A stretch of 64,000 bases of DNA from assembly GCF_001955655.1 (NCBI RefSeq), contig NZ_MSPW01000015.1, forward strand, positions 33,037 to 97,036, read 5' to 3'. Position 1 is the stretch's first letter. Each line of letters opens with the position of its first letter. A program made the translations under genes and the position numbers. Of this stretch, positions 25,239 through 33,624 are shown piece by piece. The stretch comes from Viridibacillus arenosi (GTDB lineage Bacteria; Bacillota; Bacilli; Bacillales_A; Planococcaceae). Below the pieces are notes generated by a model that was not told where the DNA came from, did no database searches, and worked only from the letters and a program-made list of their open reading frames with translations.

Positions 25239-25609
25239 TGTCCTTTAAAGATATTTATAGAATCGTAATTTGTATGTTGATTTCTATTGTCTTATCAGTC
25301 GTATTTATCTATGTGTTTGGACAAACAAATGTAGTTCTGAGTATATTAAACAATTTGTTTATCATAGCATCTATATTGTTAATAATCGGTGGAGGATTCT
25401 TTGTTCTTCAAGGGGGACTCTTCAATGGTATTACTTATAGTTTTAAACGATTTTTTAGCCGAATAACTAGATTAGGAGAATATGCTACAGCAATCGACGG
25501 AGATGTTGAATATACTTCAGCTTTTTCAAGTGATTACACGTACCCCATATTAATAGCCGGGGGTATTCAATTTATACTCGTATTGTTAATTTCAATTATT
25601 TATTTTTAA
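25238..25609 (+). CDS. Small membrane protein, DUF3899-like
   Basis: This 123-residue protein has three hydrophobic segments (about 8-29, 38-58 and 103-122) and the stretch GGGFFVLQGGLFNGITYSFK, which I associate with the DUF3899 family found in Bacillales. The function is unknown. It is the last gene of the peptide importer operon, sharing one base with the ATPase gene (TAATG), and is followed by a strong hairpin. Co-transcription suggests an accessory membrane role in peptide uptake, but this is inference. Confidence 0.65.
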   Translation: MSFKDIYRIVICMLISIVLSVVFIYVFGQTNVVLSILNNLFIIASILLIIGGGFFVLQGGLFNGITYSFKRFFSRITRLGEYATAIDGDVEYTSAFSSDYTYPILIAGGIQFILVLLISIIYF

Positions 25610-25611
25610 AA

Positions 25612-25648
25612 AAGAGATGTGAGCAATTTGCTCACATCTCTTACTTGT
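25612..25648. terminator. Terminator of the peptide importer operon
   Basis: AAGAGATGTGAGC (25612-25624) pairs exactly with GCTCACATCTCTT. The T-run is weak (TTACTTGT). It may also serve the convergent lipoprotein gene. Confidence 0.6.
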
Positions 25649-25777
25649 ATGTCCTATTATGAACGTATTCTCTAAACGAAATAACTTTTTCAATGGCCAA
25701 CAAATTCATGAATTTGTTTTAGGTTTTGAATCTTGTTATATGGATAGTAATATAAGGATCGTAAGGTTAATCACTCT

Positions 25778-27439
25778 CTATTTTTCGATGTATGCCCATT
25801 TGTAACTCATATCTGCAGAGAATGGATGCTCATAAAGGTTTTTTACATAAGGTTTCGTCAAGCGACTAATACCTACTTGGTAAGTTGGTGCGAATGCGAC
25901 ATCGTCTAGCATTAATTTCTCAGCTTGTTGCAATATTTCCCAACGTTTTTTACTATCAACAGTTACTCTCGCTTCTTTGATTAGTTTATCAACGCTACTA
26001 TTACTGTAGTTAGATTGATTGTATGGTGCACCTGTCTCAAATAACTCGATATACGTCATAGGATCTTGGTAGTCAGGTCCCCAGCCGCCATAATCTAAAT
26101 CAAAATCGACTTTAGCTTCTAAAGCTAATTTTTGTTTGTTAGGTTGCATATTAATAGTCAATTTAATGCCTTCTAAGTTTTTTTCAAGTTGATTTTTAAT
26201 GTACTCGACGGCGCTTTTAGCTTGTGCAGTATCGTAACTTAGTATTTCTAGAGTCACTTTGTCAGTACCTAATTCTTTTAAGCCTTTTGCCCAATATTCT
26301 TGAGCTTTACTAATATCAGTTTTGTTCATATCACCATTGCCATCACGGAAGTCTTTACCATCAGGGCCTGAAGATAAACCTTCAGGTACTAAGAAATAGG
26401 CGGCGATGGATCCGTTTTTCATAATGACATTTGCCATAGCTTCTTTATCCCAGCCCATATCAATAGCTTTACGGATATTTTGATTGGATAGATATTTATT
26501 TTCGTGATTAATACGTAAAAAGTATGTGTTAGGTTTTAAGAAAGTTGAGAATTCTGGGCTATCTTTGTATTGATCAACGAATTCACTTGATAAAGTAGCT
26601 GTATCAATTTCATTTGCTTCGTATAGGTTCATAGCAGTTGCCGTGTCCTTAACGATTTTTTGGTTGATTGTAGTTAGTTTTACAGTATCTTTATCCCAAT
26701 ATTTCTCGTTCTTTTTAAATTTCCAACCTTGGCCTTGTTTCCATGATTCCAATATAAAGGGACCATTGTATATCATTTTATCAGTTTCAAGAGCATACTG
26801 GTCACCTTGTGCTTCAGTGAATTCCTCATTTTGTGGGAAGAATGGTGCATATGTTGTTAAGCTTAAGAAATATGGAATTGGTCTTTCCAGTTCGATTTCT
26901 AATGTATAGTCATCTACTGCTTTAATTCCAAGTTGATCAATTTTACCATACAGTGTGTCATTTTTATCTTGAATTTTTACAGCATTTTTAATGTCTAGCA
27001 TTAGGTAAGAATATACAGCCTGTGTTTCGGGATTAATAGCCTTTGACCAAGCATAAATAAAGTCGTGTGCCGTAACTGGAGCATCGTTACTCCATACAGC
27101 ATCTTTTCGAAGCTTGAAAGTATAAGTCTTACCGTCTTTGGATATCTCATGTGACTCTGCAATCCCTGGAACTGCTTCGTTTTCAGGCCCAATGCGATAC
27201 AAGCCTTCATAAACAGAGTTCATAGCAGTTACTGCTAGCGCATCTAAGCTACCGAGTGAACTCATCGTTGTTAAATCCCCTGACGCAGATAGATTTAATA
27301 CTTGTTCAGTCGTTGAACTGTTAGGATCACTAGCCTTTTCACCTTCCGTTTCGTTAGCTTCATCCTTACCATAGCAGCCTGTTAAAATAATCATTAAAGA
27401 AAATAATAACATGAAAGAAAATAAAACTTTCTTCTTCAT
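25778..27439 (-). CDS. Peptide-binding lipoprotein (OppA/DppE type)
   Basis: This 553-residue solute-binding protein has a lipoprotein signal with lipobox LTGC (Cys22), a short acidic linker, then the family-5 extracellular binding domain (FKLRKDAVWSNDAPVTAHDF; later GPDYQDPMTYIELFE). It would be anchored outside the membrane and hand peptides to the importer at 21280-25238, which lacks its own binding-protein gene. It is convergent with that operon and divergent from the Xaa-Pro peptidase. A sigma-54 promoter lies about 80 bp upstream and AGGGGGGC precedes ATG 27439. Ligand preference cannot be read; the context suggests proline- or hydroxyproline-rich peptides. Confidence 0.88.
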   Translation of the reverse strand: MKKKVLFSFMLLFSLMIILTGCYGKDEANETEGEKASDPNSSTTEQVLNLSASGDLTTMSSLGSLDALAVTAMNSVYEGLYRIGPENEAVPGIAESHEISKDGKTYTFKLRKDAVWSNDAPVTAHDFIYAWSKAINPETQAVYSYLMLDIKNAVKIQDKNDTLYGKIDQLGIKAVDDYTLEIELERPIPYFLSLTTYAPFFPQNEEFTEAQGDQYALETDKMIYNGPFILESWKQGQGWKFKKNEKYWDKDTVKLTTINQKIVKDTATAMNLYEANEIDTATLSSEFVDQYKDSPEFSTFLKPNTYFLRINHENKYLSNQNIRKAIDMGWDKEAMANVIMKNGSIAAYFLVPEGLSSGPDGKDFRDGNGDMNKTDISKAQEYWAKGLKELGTDKVTLEILSYDTAQAKSAVEYIKNQLEKNLEGIKLTINMQPNKQKLALEAKVDFDLDYGGWGPDYQDPMTYIELFETGAPYNQSNYSNSSVDKLIKEARVTVDSKKRWEILQQAEKLMLDDVAFAPTYQVGISRLTKPYVKNLYEHPFSADMSYKWAYIEK

Positions 27440-27520
27440 AAAATAAGCCCCCCTATTTTAAAATCCCAACAAACGAAAAGAATCCTATCATCCTTCTGAA
27501 TGTGAGTCGAAGTAATAGTA

Positions 27521-27536
27521 TGCAATATTCATGCCT
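27521..27536 (-). promoter_or_regulatory. Sigma-54 promoter for the peptide-binding lipoprotein
   Basis: On the minus strand AGGCATGAATATTGCA keeps GG and GC 10 bp apart and TTGCA; only the first base of TGGCAT differs. Confidence 0.72.
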
Positions 27537-27570
27537 ATATCTTTATTAAGGTACAAATTTAGTGAAAGAT

Positions 27571-27586
27571 TGGCATAATACTTGCA
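27571..27586 (+). promoter_or_regulatory. Sigma-54 promoter for the Xaa-Pro peptidase
   Basis: TGGCATAATACTTGCA is a full -24/-12 match, back to back with the promoter at 27521-27536 and 34 bp from the start codon of the peptidase gene. Confidence 0.8.
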
Positions 27587-27620
27587 ACATGTTAAATATT
27601 AAATTATTGGAGGGTTAAAA

Positions 27621-28700
27621 ATGGGGAAATTAGAAAAGTTAAGAGCTGTATTAGAAGAGCAAGGATTGGAAAGTTTAATTGTGACAAATGATCAAAATCG
27701 ACGTTACTTAACAGGATTCACTGGGAGCGCAGGAACTGTGTTGGTAACAAAAAACAAAGCATTCCTATTTGTGGATTTCCGCTATGTTCAACAAGCTCAA
27801 AATCAAACAATGGACTTTACTGTGAAAGAAATTGATCGTGCAGTTTTGTGTGAAGTAATTTCCAACATATTACAGGAAGAAAATGTTAGTAGAGTTGGAT
27901 TTGAGGAAAAGAATATTACGTATTACTTACATTCATTATTTGCTAAGAATATTCAAGCAGAACTTGTACCCATTTCAGGTGCAGTTGAAAAATTACGTAT
28001 GATTAAATTACCTGAAGAAATTGAAAAGATTAAAATAGCAGCAAGTATTTCTGATGCGGCATTTACACATATATTGGATTATATAAAACCAGGCATATCA
28101 GAAATTGATATTGCCAATGAACTAGAGTTTTACATGCGAAAGAAAGGAGCTACTTCATCTGCCTTTGATATGATTGTAGCTTCAGGGTATCGATCAGCAT
28201 TACCACATGGTGTCGCTAGTAATAAGTTAATAGAAGAAGGGGATATCATAACGCTTGATTTTGGGGCTTATTATGATGGCTATCGTTCAGACATGACACG
28301 CACAATTGCTATAGGACAACCAACAGAAGAAATGATAGAAATCTATAATATTGTTCATGGCGCATTAGAAAATGCACTGGCGCATATGAAGGTAGGCATT
28401 ACTGGCAAAGAAGCTGATGCTTTGACTAGACAGTATATAGAAGAAAAAGGATTCGGAAAGCAATATGGGCATGGTTCTGGACATGGGATAGGGTTAGATA
28501 TTCATGAGGACATTTTCATGTCCCCAGTTTCGGAAGAGGTATTACAAGAAGGAATGGTGTTAACGGTTGAACCTGGTATTTATTTACCTAATGTAGGTGG
28601 AGTTCGTATTGAAGATGATGTTCTAATAAAAAAGGATGGAATAGAAATTTTGACTTCTTCTCCAAAAGAGTTAATTATTTTATCTATGTCTATAAAATAA
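27621..28700 (+). CDS. Xaa-Pro peptidase (M24B family)
   Basis: This 359-residue metallopeptidase has a creatinase-like N-terminal domain (about 1-125) and a pita-bread catalytic domain. The five metal ligands are visible: Asp in ITLDFGAYYDG, Asp in RSDMTRT, His in GSGHGIGLDIHE, Glu in TVEPGIY and Glu in VRIEDDV. Such enzymes split the bond before proline or hydroxyproline in short peptides. With the adjacent peptide importer and hydroxyproline operon, it would release free proline/hydroxyproline inside the cell. TTGGAGGG precedes ATG 27621. Its own sigma-54 promoter ties it to the same control. Whether it is a dipeptidase or an aminopeptidase P cannot be told. Confidence 0.88.
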   Translation: MGKLEKLRAVLEEQGLESLIVTNDQNRRYLTGFTGSAGTVLVTKNKAFLFVDFRYVQQAQNQTMDFTVKEIDRAVLCEVISNILQEENVSRVGFEEKNITYYLHSLFAKNIQAELVPISGAVEKLRMIKLPEEIEKIKIAASISDAAFTHILDYIKPGISEIDIANELEFYMRKKGATSSAFDMIVASGYRSALPHGVASNKLIEEGDIITLDFGAYYDGYRSDMTRTIAIGQPTEEMIEIYNIVHGALENALAHMKVGITGKEADALTRQYIEEKGFGKQYGHGSGHGIGLDIHEDIFMSPVSEEVLQEGMVLTVEPGIYLPNVGGVRIEDDVLIKKDGIEILTSSPKELIILSMSIK

Positions 28701-28726
28701 GACAACTGTCAAAAAATCTGTACAGT

Positions 28727-28768
28727 AAAAAAGAACGACTGACTATGTCAGTCGTTCTTTTTCTTTTA
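28727..28768. terminator. Bidirectional terminator between peptidase and antiporter genes
   Basis: AAGAACGACTGAC (28731-28743) pairs exactly with GTCAGTCGTTCTT (28747-28759). A-run and T-run flank it, serving both convergent genes. Confidence 0.88.
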
Positions 28769-30799
28769 TTCACTCATTTCATACAACGATATGCTTTCAA
28801 TATAGTTTACAAATCTACGCAATTCTTTTTCTTCTGTTCGGTCAATTTCACCGGCTTCGTACATTTTTTGGATTTCCAAACGTTCAGTTTCAATTAAAAG
28901 AGCGCGTAATTCCTCTTTTATTTCATCGCGGCGTTCAGAATTTCGAGTGACGGATTGCTTCATCCTATCCATAATTCTGCGATATTCGTAAATAATAGAA
29001 TTAGCAAGATCAGGGTTTTCTTCTGATTTTGCATATTGTTCTAGAGCATCAATGCCTGCTCCTAAAGCGTGCATACGTAACTCTTTCTTTTGGCGGAAAT
29101 ATTCAATCCGTTTATCCTTATTTAAACTGTATCTTTTTCGAGTAGTTTTCCAGTGAAGTAAAATTCTATAGAGAATAGTGATTACTTTTGGGCGATTTGG
29201 ATTACTAATATTCTTTTCGCGTTCTTTAAAAGCAGCTTGGCATGCAGAGTATATATCCGGATCTAAGTTTTGGTCCTTTTGATTCTTTTCTATATAGTCC
29301 TTTTCTGCTTTTAACCCAATTAAACGTAGTTTTTTTATTTGATGCTTGCGTTCTTTAGAAGCTAATTTTTCTGCGTTGAGCTCTACATCGATTTGATTGA
29401 ACATCATTTTTGCTTCGTCTATTAATTCAAAAGCTACAGTTTGGTTTTCTTCAGTCATCACTGTATTTATTTTACGGACTGAAGCAAGCAGTAAGCGTTT
29501 TTTGGCTTCATTAAAAGTGAGCTTTCCTTCTCGTATTTCTAAAACTTCTTCTTCATCAATTAAAAGAGGTAAGAAAATTGTAGCAATTAGCAATGTAAAT
29601 AAAATAACACTAGATGCTAAAAACAAAATCAGCGAACGCTCTGGAAACAAATCTCCGTTATCAACTAGTAAAGGAAGTGATAAAACACCGGCCATCGTTA
29701 CAGCGCCACGAACGCCTGTTAAGCTAGTCAGCAAACTCGCCTTCAGACTAGGCCTTTCTATTTCTTGAATTGCGTCTTTTTTATATTCATAGTGAGAAAA
29801 AGCATATGACCAAATGAAACGAATACCTAAAATAACAAAACCAATTGCAATAGAGTAACCGATAATTTGCCAGTTATTCATGGATGGATTCTCTAACGTT
29901 TCTGTCATCGACAACGGAATGTTTAATCCAAGTAACAGGAATACGACTCCGTTTAAAATGAACAGCACGATGGACCAAGTGTTTTCTGTAATTATTTGTT
30001 CTTCAGCAATTAAAGTCTCAGTATGATCTTTTACAAGTGCATGCACAATTCCACCTACAACGACTGCAATGACCCCTGATGCATGAAAGACATCCTCTGC
30101 AATGAAATAAATGATAAAAGGTGTTAAAAGCTGTAATAATGAATGAAAAACGACATCATGGATGCCTTTTTTTCGAAGTGTAAAGCGCAGTTGCGTAATG
30201 ATGATACCTAAAATTAGACCAAGTATAGCCCCAGCCAAAAATGTATAAGTAAACTCGAAAAAAGCTTCCTTAATTGAAAAGTACCCTGTCACAACAGCTG
30301 CCACGGCGAATTTGAAAGCAACTAAACCAGAGGCATCATTAATAAGTGATTCACCACGAACGAGGTTTAAAATCTTCTCGGGTATTTGAATACGCTTTGC
30401 AATACCGTTTACTGCTACAGGATCTGTTGGTGATAAAATGGCTGCAAGTGCAAATGCAGCAGCTAGAGGTATATCAGGAATTAGCCAATGGATAAAGTAA
30501 CCACCGCCGAGCGTCGTTAGAAGGACTAATATAATGGCATTCCCAAGAATAGGTGTGCGCATTTTCCACAGTTCTTCTCTAGGGAAATTGCGTCCGTCAT
30601 TATACAAAAGTGGGGCAACAAAAAGTAATAAAAACCATTCAGATTCAAGCTGAAGCGTCATTTCATTAGCGAATATAGCTAATAGAACGCCAAGTGCTAT
30701 TTGGATTAGTGCTGTAGGTATAAATGGAATATAATGTCCAATTACATTTGATAATAACAGGCAAACTAATAGTAATAGGATTGTAATTAATAAATCCAT
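28766..30799 (-). CDS. Na+/H+ antiporter, CPA1 family (NhaK/NhaP-like)
   Basis: This 677-residue protein has about twelve membrane helices (1-415) and a long charged cytoplasmic tail (about 420-677). The motif ALAAILSPTDPVAVNGIAKR and the later RGESLINDASGLVAFKFA carry the conserved Asp residues of CPA1 exchangers. It would expel Na+ (possibly K+) in exchange for protons. Length and tail match the Bacillus NhaK type. GAAGGGAG precedes ATG 30799. Not part of the sigma-54 set. Confidence 0.88.
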   Translation of the reverse strand: MDLLITILLLLVCLLLSNVIGHYIPFIPTALIQIALGVLLAIFANEMTLQLESEWFLLLFVAPLLYNDGRNFPREELWKMRTPILGNAIILVLLTTLGGGYFIHWLIPDIPLAAAFALAAILSPTDPVAVNGIAKRIQIPEKILNLVRGESLINDASGLVAFKFAVAAVVTGYFSIKEAFFEFTYTFLAGAILGLILGIIITQLRFTLRKKGIHDVVFHSLLQLLTPFIIYFIAEDVFHASGVIAVVVGGIVHALVKDHTETLIAEEQIITENTWSIVLFILNGVVFLLLGLNIPLSMTETLENPSMNNWQIIGYSIAIGFVILGIRFIWSYAFSHYEYKKDAIQEIERPSLKASLLTSLTGVRGAVTMAGVLSLPLLVDNGDLFPERSLILFLASSVILFTLLIATIFLPLLIDEEEVLEIREGKLTFNEAKKRLLLASVRKINTVMTEENQTVAFELIDEAKMMFNQIDVELNAEKLASKERKHQIKKLRLIGLKAEKDYIEKNQKDQNLDPDIYSACQAAFKEREKNISNPNRPKVITILYRILLHWKTTRKRYSLNKDKRIEYFRQKKELRMHALGAGIDALEQYAKSEENPDLANSIIYEYRRIMDRMKQSVTRNSERRDEIKEELRALLIETERLEIQKMYEAGEIDRTEEKELRRFVNYIESISLYEMSE

Positions 30800-30975
30800 A
30801 ATAAACTCCCTTCAAAAAAAGTATCGATAGAAAAGTAAGTATTTATTCATTACCCTTTTTCAGAAATAAATGTACTGTATAAAGAAACTTTCAAGAATAT
30901 TTATGAAAAGGCCACGTTAAATTTGACAAAGGTGTAAACGTTCGCAAATAAGTGCGTGAATTTGTGATGGATATC

Positions 30976-31005
30976 ATGACAGTTTCGAAAATGAAAGTTT
31001 ATACT
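30976..31005 (+). promoter_or_regulatory. Probable promoter of the heme-pathway oxidase gene
   Basis: ATGACA (30976-30981), an 18-bp spacer and TATACT (31000-31005) lie about 55 bp before the start codon. Confidence 0.5.
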
Positions 31006-31061
31006 AGAACTACAAACAACCAATTAAAATAAAACAGAATCCGTTGTGAGGAGTGAATATA

Positions 31062-32450
31062 TTGAAAACAGTTGTTGTAGTTGGTGGCGGTATAACAGGT
31101 CTTACTACTATGCATTATTTACAAAAGGAAAAAGAGGACAAAGGCTTAGATATAGATTTAGTATTGATTGAAAAGAATGACTACTTAGGTGGTAAAATGC
31201 ACTCAGTAGAAAAAGATGGCTTTATTTTGGAGACGGGTGCAGATTCGATTGTTGCACGTCATTCTAGTGTTATGCCATTAGTAGAAGACTTAGGGTTACA
31301 AGATGATCTTGTATATAATGGTACAGGAATTTCGTATATTTACACAAATAATACATTGCACGCGATTCCAGCAGACAGCGTTTTTGGCATTCCTACAAGT
31401 GTAGAGTCCCTTGAAAGTAGCTCATTAGTTTCAGCAGAAGGAAAAAAAGAGGCGTTAAAAGATTTAGAAATGCCTAATGAGCATTTCACAAAGAATAGCT
31501 CAATCGGTTCTTTCTTAGAGCATTTCTTAGGAAAAGAGCTTGTTGAAAAACAAATCGCTCCAGTGTTATCAGGGGTCTATTCAGGGAAGTTAGACACGCT
31601 GACAATGGCTTCAACATTACCGTATTTACTCGAGTATAAAGAGCAGTACGGAAGTATTATTAAAGGGTTTGGCGCACATAAAGAAGAATTTCAAAAAGCG
31701 GCAAATAAAAAATTCATATCCTTTAAAAATGGATTATCTTCTTTATTTACCCGTTTTGAAGAGAAGTTAGCAGACGTTACAATTCTAAAAGGCGTTTCAA
31801 CAAATCATATCGAAAAAAGCGGCGACAAATATAAATTGACATTTGATAATCACGAAGCAATTGAAGCTGATTTTATCGTGTTAACAACACCACATGATGT
31901 AACTCAAAAACTATTAAAAGATCCGAATTTGGACGAGGACTTCAACGATTTTAGCAATGCCTCACTAATTACGATGTATTTAGGTTTTAATATTCCCGAT
32001 AGCCAATTACCTGCAGACGGTACAGGTTTTATCGTTTCTGAAAACAGTGATGTCAAATGTAATGCTTGTACATGGACAAGTCGTAAATGGAGTCATACTT
32101 CAAAAGACGGCAAATTACTTGTGCGTTTATTTTATAAAAACTCAAACCCAGATTTTGAAGAAATGAAGCATTCAAGTAAAGAGGAATTAACTGAAATTGC
32201 TTTAGAGGATATTGCAAAAAGCTTGAATATAGAAGCAGAGCCTACTGTTGTAGAAGTGACAAAGTGGAATGATTTAATGCCAGTTTACCATCTTGGTCAT
32301 GGAAAAACAGTAGAAGCTTTATCAACTAAAATGGCCACTGCATATGAAAATGTATTACTTGCAGGTTGTTCTTATTACGGTGTAGGTATTGGCCCTTGTA
32401 TTAAGAACGGGAAAGAAACAGCAGAATCAATTCTAGCAAAAATACATTAA
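31062..32450 (+). CDS. hemY: Coproporphyrinogen/protoporphyrinogen oxidase (HemY/CgoX)
   Basis: This 462-residue FAD enzyme has the N-terminal Rossmann motif VVVVGGGITGLTTMHYLQ, then LIEKNDYLGGKMHSVEKDGF with DxGAD-type segment ETGADSIVARH, and the C-terminal flavin motif NVLLAGCSYYGVGIGPCIKNG. In Gram-positive bacteria this enzyme oxidises coproporphyrinogen III to coproporphyrin III in heme synthesis. I chose TTG 31062 because GAGGAG (31048-31053) lies 8 bp before it; the GTG at 31053 overlaps that site. It stands alone, not in a hem operon. Confidence 0.88.
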   Translation: MKTVVVVGGGITGLTTMHYLQKEKEDKGLDIDLVLIEKNDYLGGKMHSVEKDGFILETGADSIVARHSSVMPLVEDLGLQDDLVYNGTGISYIYTNNTLHAIPADSVFGIPTSVESLESSSLVSAEGKKEALKDLEMPNEHFTKNSSIGSFLEHFLGKELVEKQIAPVLSGVYSGKLDTLTMASTLPYLLEYKEQYGSIIKGFGAHKEEFQKAANKKFISFKNGLSSLFTRFEEKLADVTILKGVSTNHIEKSGDKYKLTFDNHEAIEADFIVLTTPHDVTQKLLKDPNLDEDFNDFSNASLITMYLGFNIPDSQLPADGTGFIVSENSDVKCNACTWTSRKWSHTSKDGKLLVRLFYKNSNPDFEEMKHSSKEELTEIALEDIAKSLNIEAEPTVVEVTKWNDLMPVYHLGHGKTVEALSTKMATAYENVLLAGCSYYGVGIGPCIKNGKETAESILAKIH

Positions 32451-32471
32451 AAAACAATCAAGGTAGGTAGA

Positions 32472-32513
32472 AAAGAGCTAAGGGATACCAATTTCATTAG
32501 CTCTTTCTTTTTG
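32472..32513 (+). terminator. Terminator after hemY
   Basis: AAAGAGCTAA (32472-32481) pairs with TTAGCTCTTT (32497-32506), followed by CTTTTT. Confidence 0.8.
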
Positions 32514-32608
32514 GGGTAATTTTAATAATTTTAACGTTATGTCAAACTGCTTGAAAGTGCTAAGTGAATTGTTACTATTAAAATGAATGAGAAAAGAAGG
32601 TGGATAAC

Positions 32609-33271
32609 ATGCGGAAAAAGGGAAGTTTGATATTAGGCATTTTCTTGCTAGTAATTGGTTTAGTTTTTATTTTCTATCAGCCTATTATGGGATATTTCAT
32701 TTCGAATATGTCGAAGGCAACGATTGAGCAACAAGACATAGCGTCAGCAATGAAGAATCTAGATGCGTCATTTGATTTTCAGCAAGTGGATGATTTAAAT
32801 GTCAAAGATGTTGTAAAGGCACAATTCAATCAAAAAAAACTAAATGCCATTGGAGCTATTAGTGTACCTCAAGTGAATATGCGATTACCTATTTTATATG
32901 GTGTATCGAATACAAACTTAGCAATTGGTGCTGGTACGATGAAACGTGAACAAAAGATGGGAAAAGCTAATTATGCCTTAGCGGGTCATAATATGAATAA
33001 TGGGAAGGCACTCTTTAGTCCTCTTACTAATGCGGAGGAAGGTATGCAAGTTTATGTAACCGACTTTAAAAAAATCTATGAATATAAAATTGATAAAATG
33101 CATATTGTACAACCGGAGCAAATTGATGTCATAAATGATTCAAATGAAAAAATGATAACGCTCGTTACATGTAATTATGATGGTTCTAAGCGACTGATTA
33201 TTCAAGGTGAATTGGTTGAAATAAAAAGTTATGATAAGACATCAGCTAATAAAATTTTTGCAAATAAATAG
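32609..33271 (+). CDS. srtA: Class A sortase
   Basis: This 220-residue transpeptidase has an N-terminal membrane anchor (about 5-25) and a sortase beta-barrel with His in LAGHNM, catalytic Cys in LVTCNY and Arg in SKRLII. Class A sortases fix LPXTG-type surface proteins to peptidoglycan. No substrate gene lies nearby. I chose ATG 32609 because AAGAAGGTGG precedes it; the GTG at 32600 overlaps the site. Confidence 0.88.
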   Translation: MRKKGSLILGIFLLVIGLVFIFYQPIMGYFISNMSKATIEQQDIASAMKNLDASFDFQQVDDLNVKDVVKAQFNQKKLNAIGAISVPQVNMRLPILYGVSNTNLAIGAGTMKREQKMGKANYALAGHNMNNGKALFSPLTNAEEGMQVYVTDFKKIYEYKIDKMHIVQPEQIDVINDSNEKMITLVTCNYDGSKRLIIQGELVEIKSYDKTSANKIFANK

Positions 33272-33383
33272 TCATGAAGAAATGATTGTTGTTTCAACAA
33301 GTAATTGCCAAAACTCATCTTTTTTGTTTTGTAGCTAAAATATACTTATAATACAGAGTTTTGCTATAATTCTAAAAACGCTC

Positions 33384-33412
33384 TTGACGATATTCTTTTC
33401 TAGGGTTATGAT
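33384..33412 (+). promoter_or_regulatory. Promoter of the SAM riboswitch-yitJ-metH transcript
   Basis: TTGACG (33384-33389), a 17-bp spacer and TATGAT (33407-33412) lie about 35 bp upstream of the riboswitch. Confidence 0.7.
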
Positions 33413-33445
33413 TCTTTTAATTATTCTAACAATTAAATATATATT

Positions 33446-33605
33446 TCTTATCAAGAGAAGCTGAGGGACTGGCCCTTTGAAGCTTCAGCAACCAGCCATC
33501 TGGTCAGGTGCTAACTCCAGCGGATTTACAGATTGTCCGAAAAGATAAGAAGGAGCGAACATCGTAATCGTCAAGCCTTCTTATCCATAAGAAGGCTTTT
33601 TTATG
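33446..33605 (+). ncRNA. SAM-I (S-box) riboswitch with terminator
   Basis: The S-box core is clear: CTTATCAAGAGAAGCTGAGGG, CAGCAACC, GGTGCTAA and the closing GATAAG (aptamer about 33446-33551). GATAAGAAGG (33545-33554) can pair with CCTTCTTATC as an antiterminator. With SAM bound, the terminator AAGCCTTCTTA...TAAGAAGGCTTTTTT (33574-33603) forms instead. It thus shuts off yitJ and metH when SAM is plentiful. Confidence 0.95.
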
Positions 33606-33624
33606 TAGAAAGGAAGGGATTTTA

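Noticed and set aside
33446..33605. An open frame or tRNA-like element before yitJ
   Set aside because: The structured sequence is fully explained by an S-box riboswitch and terminator.
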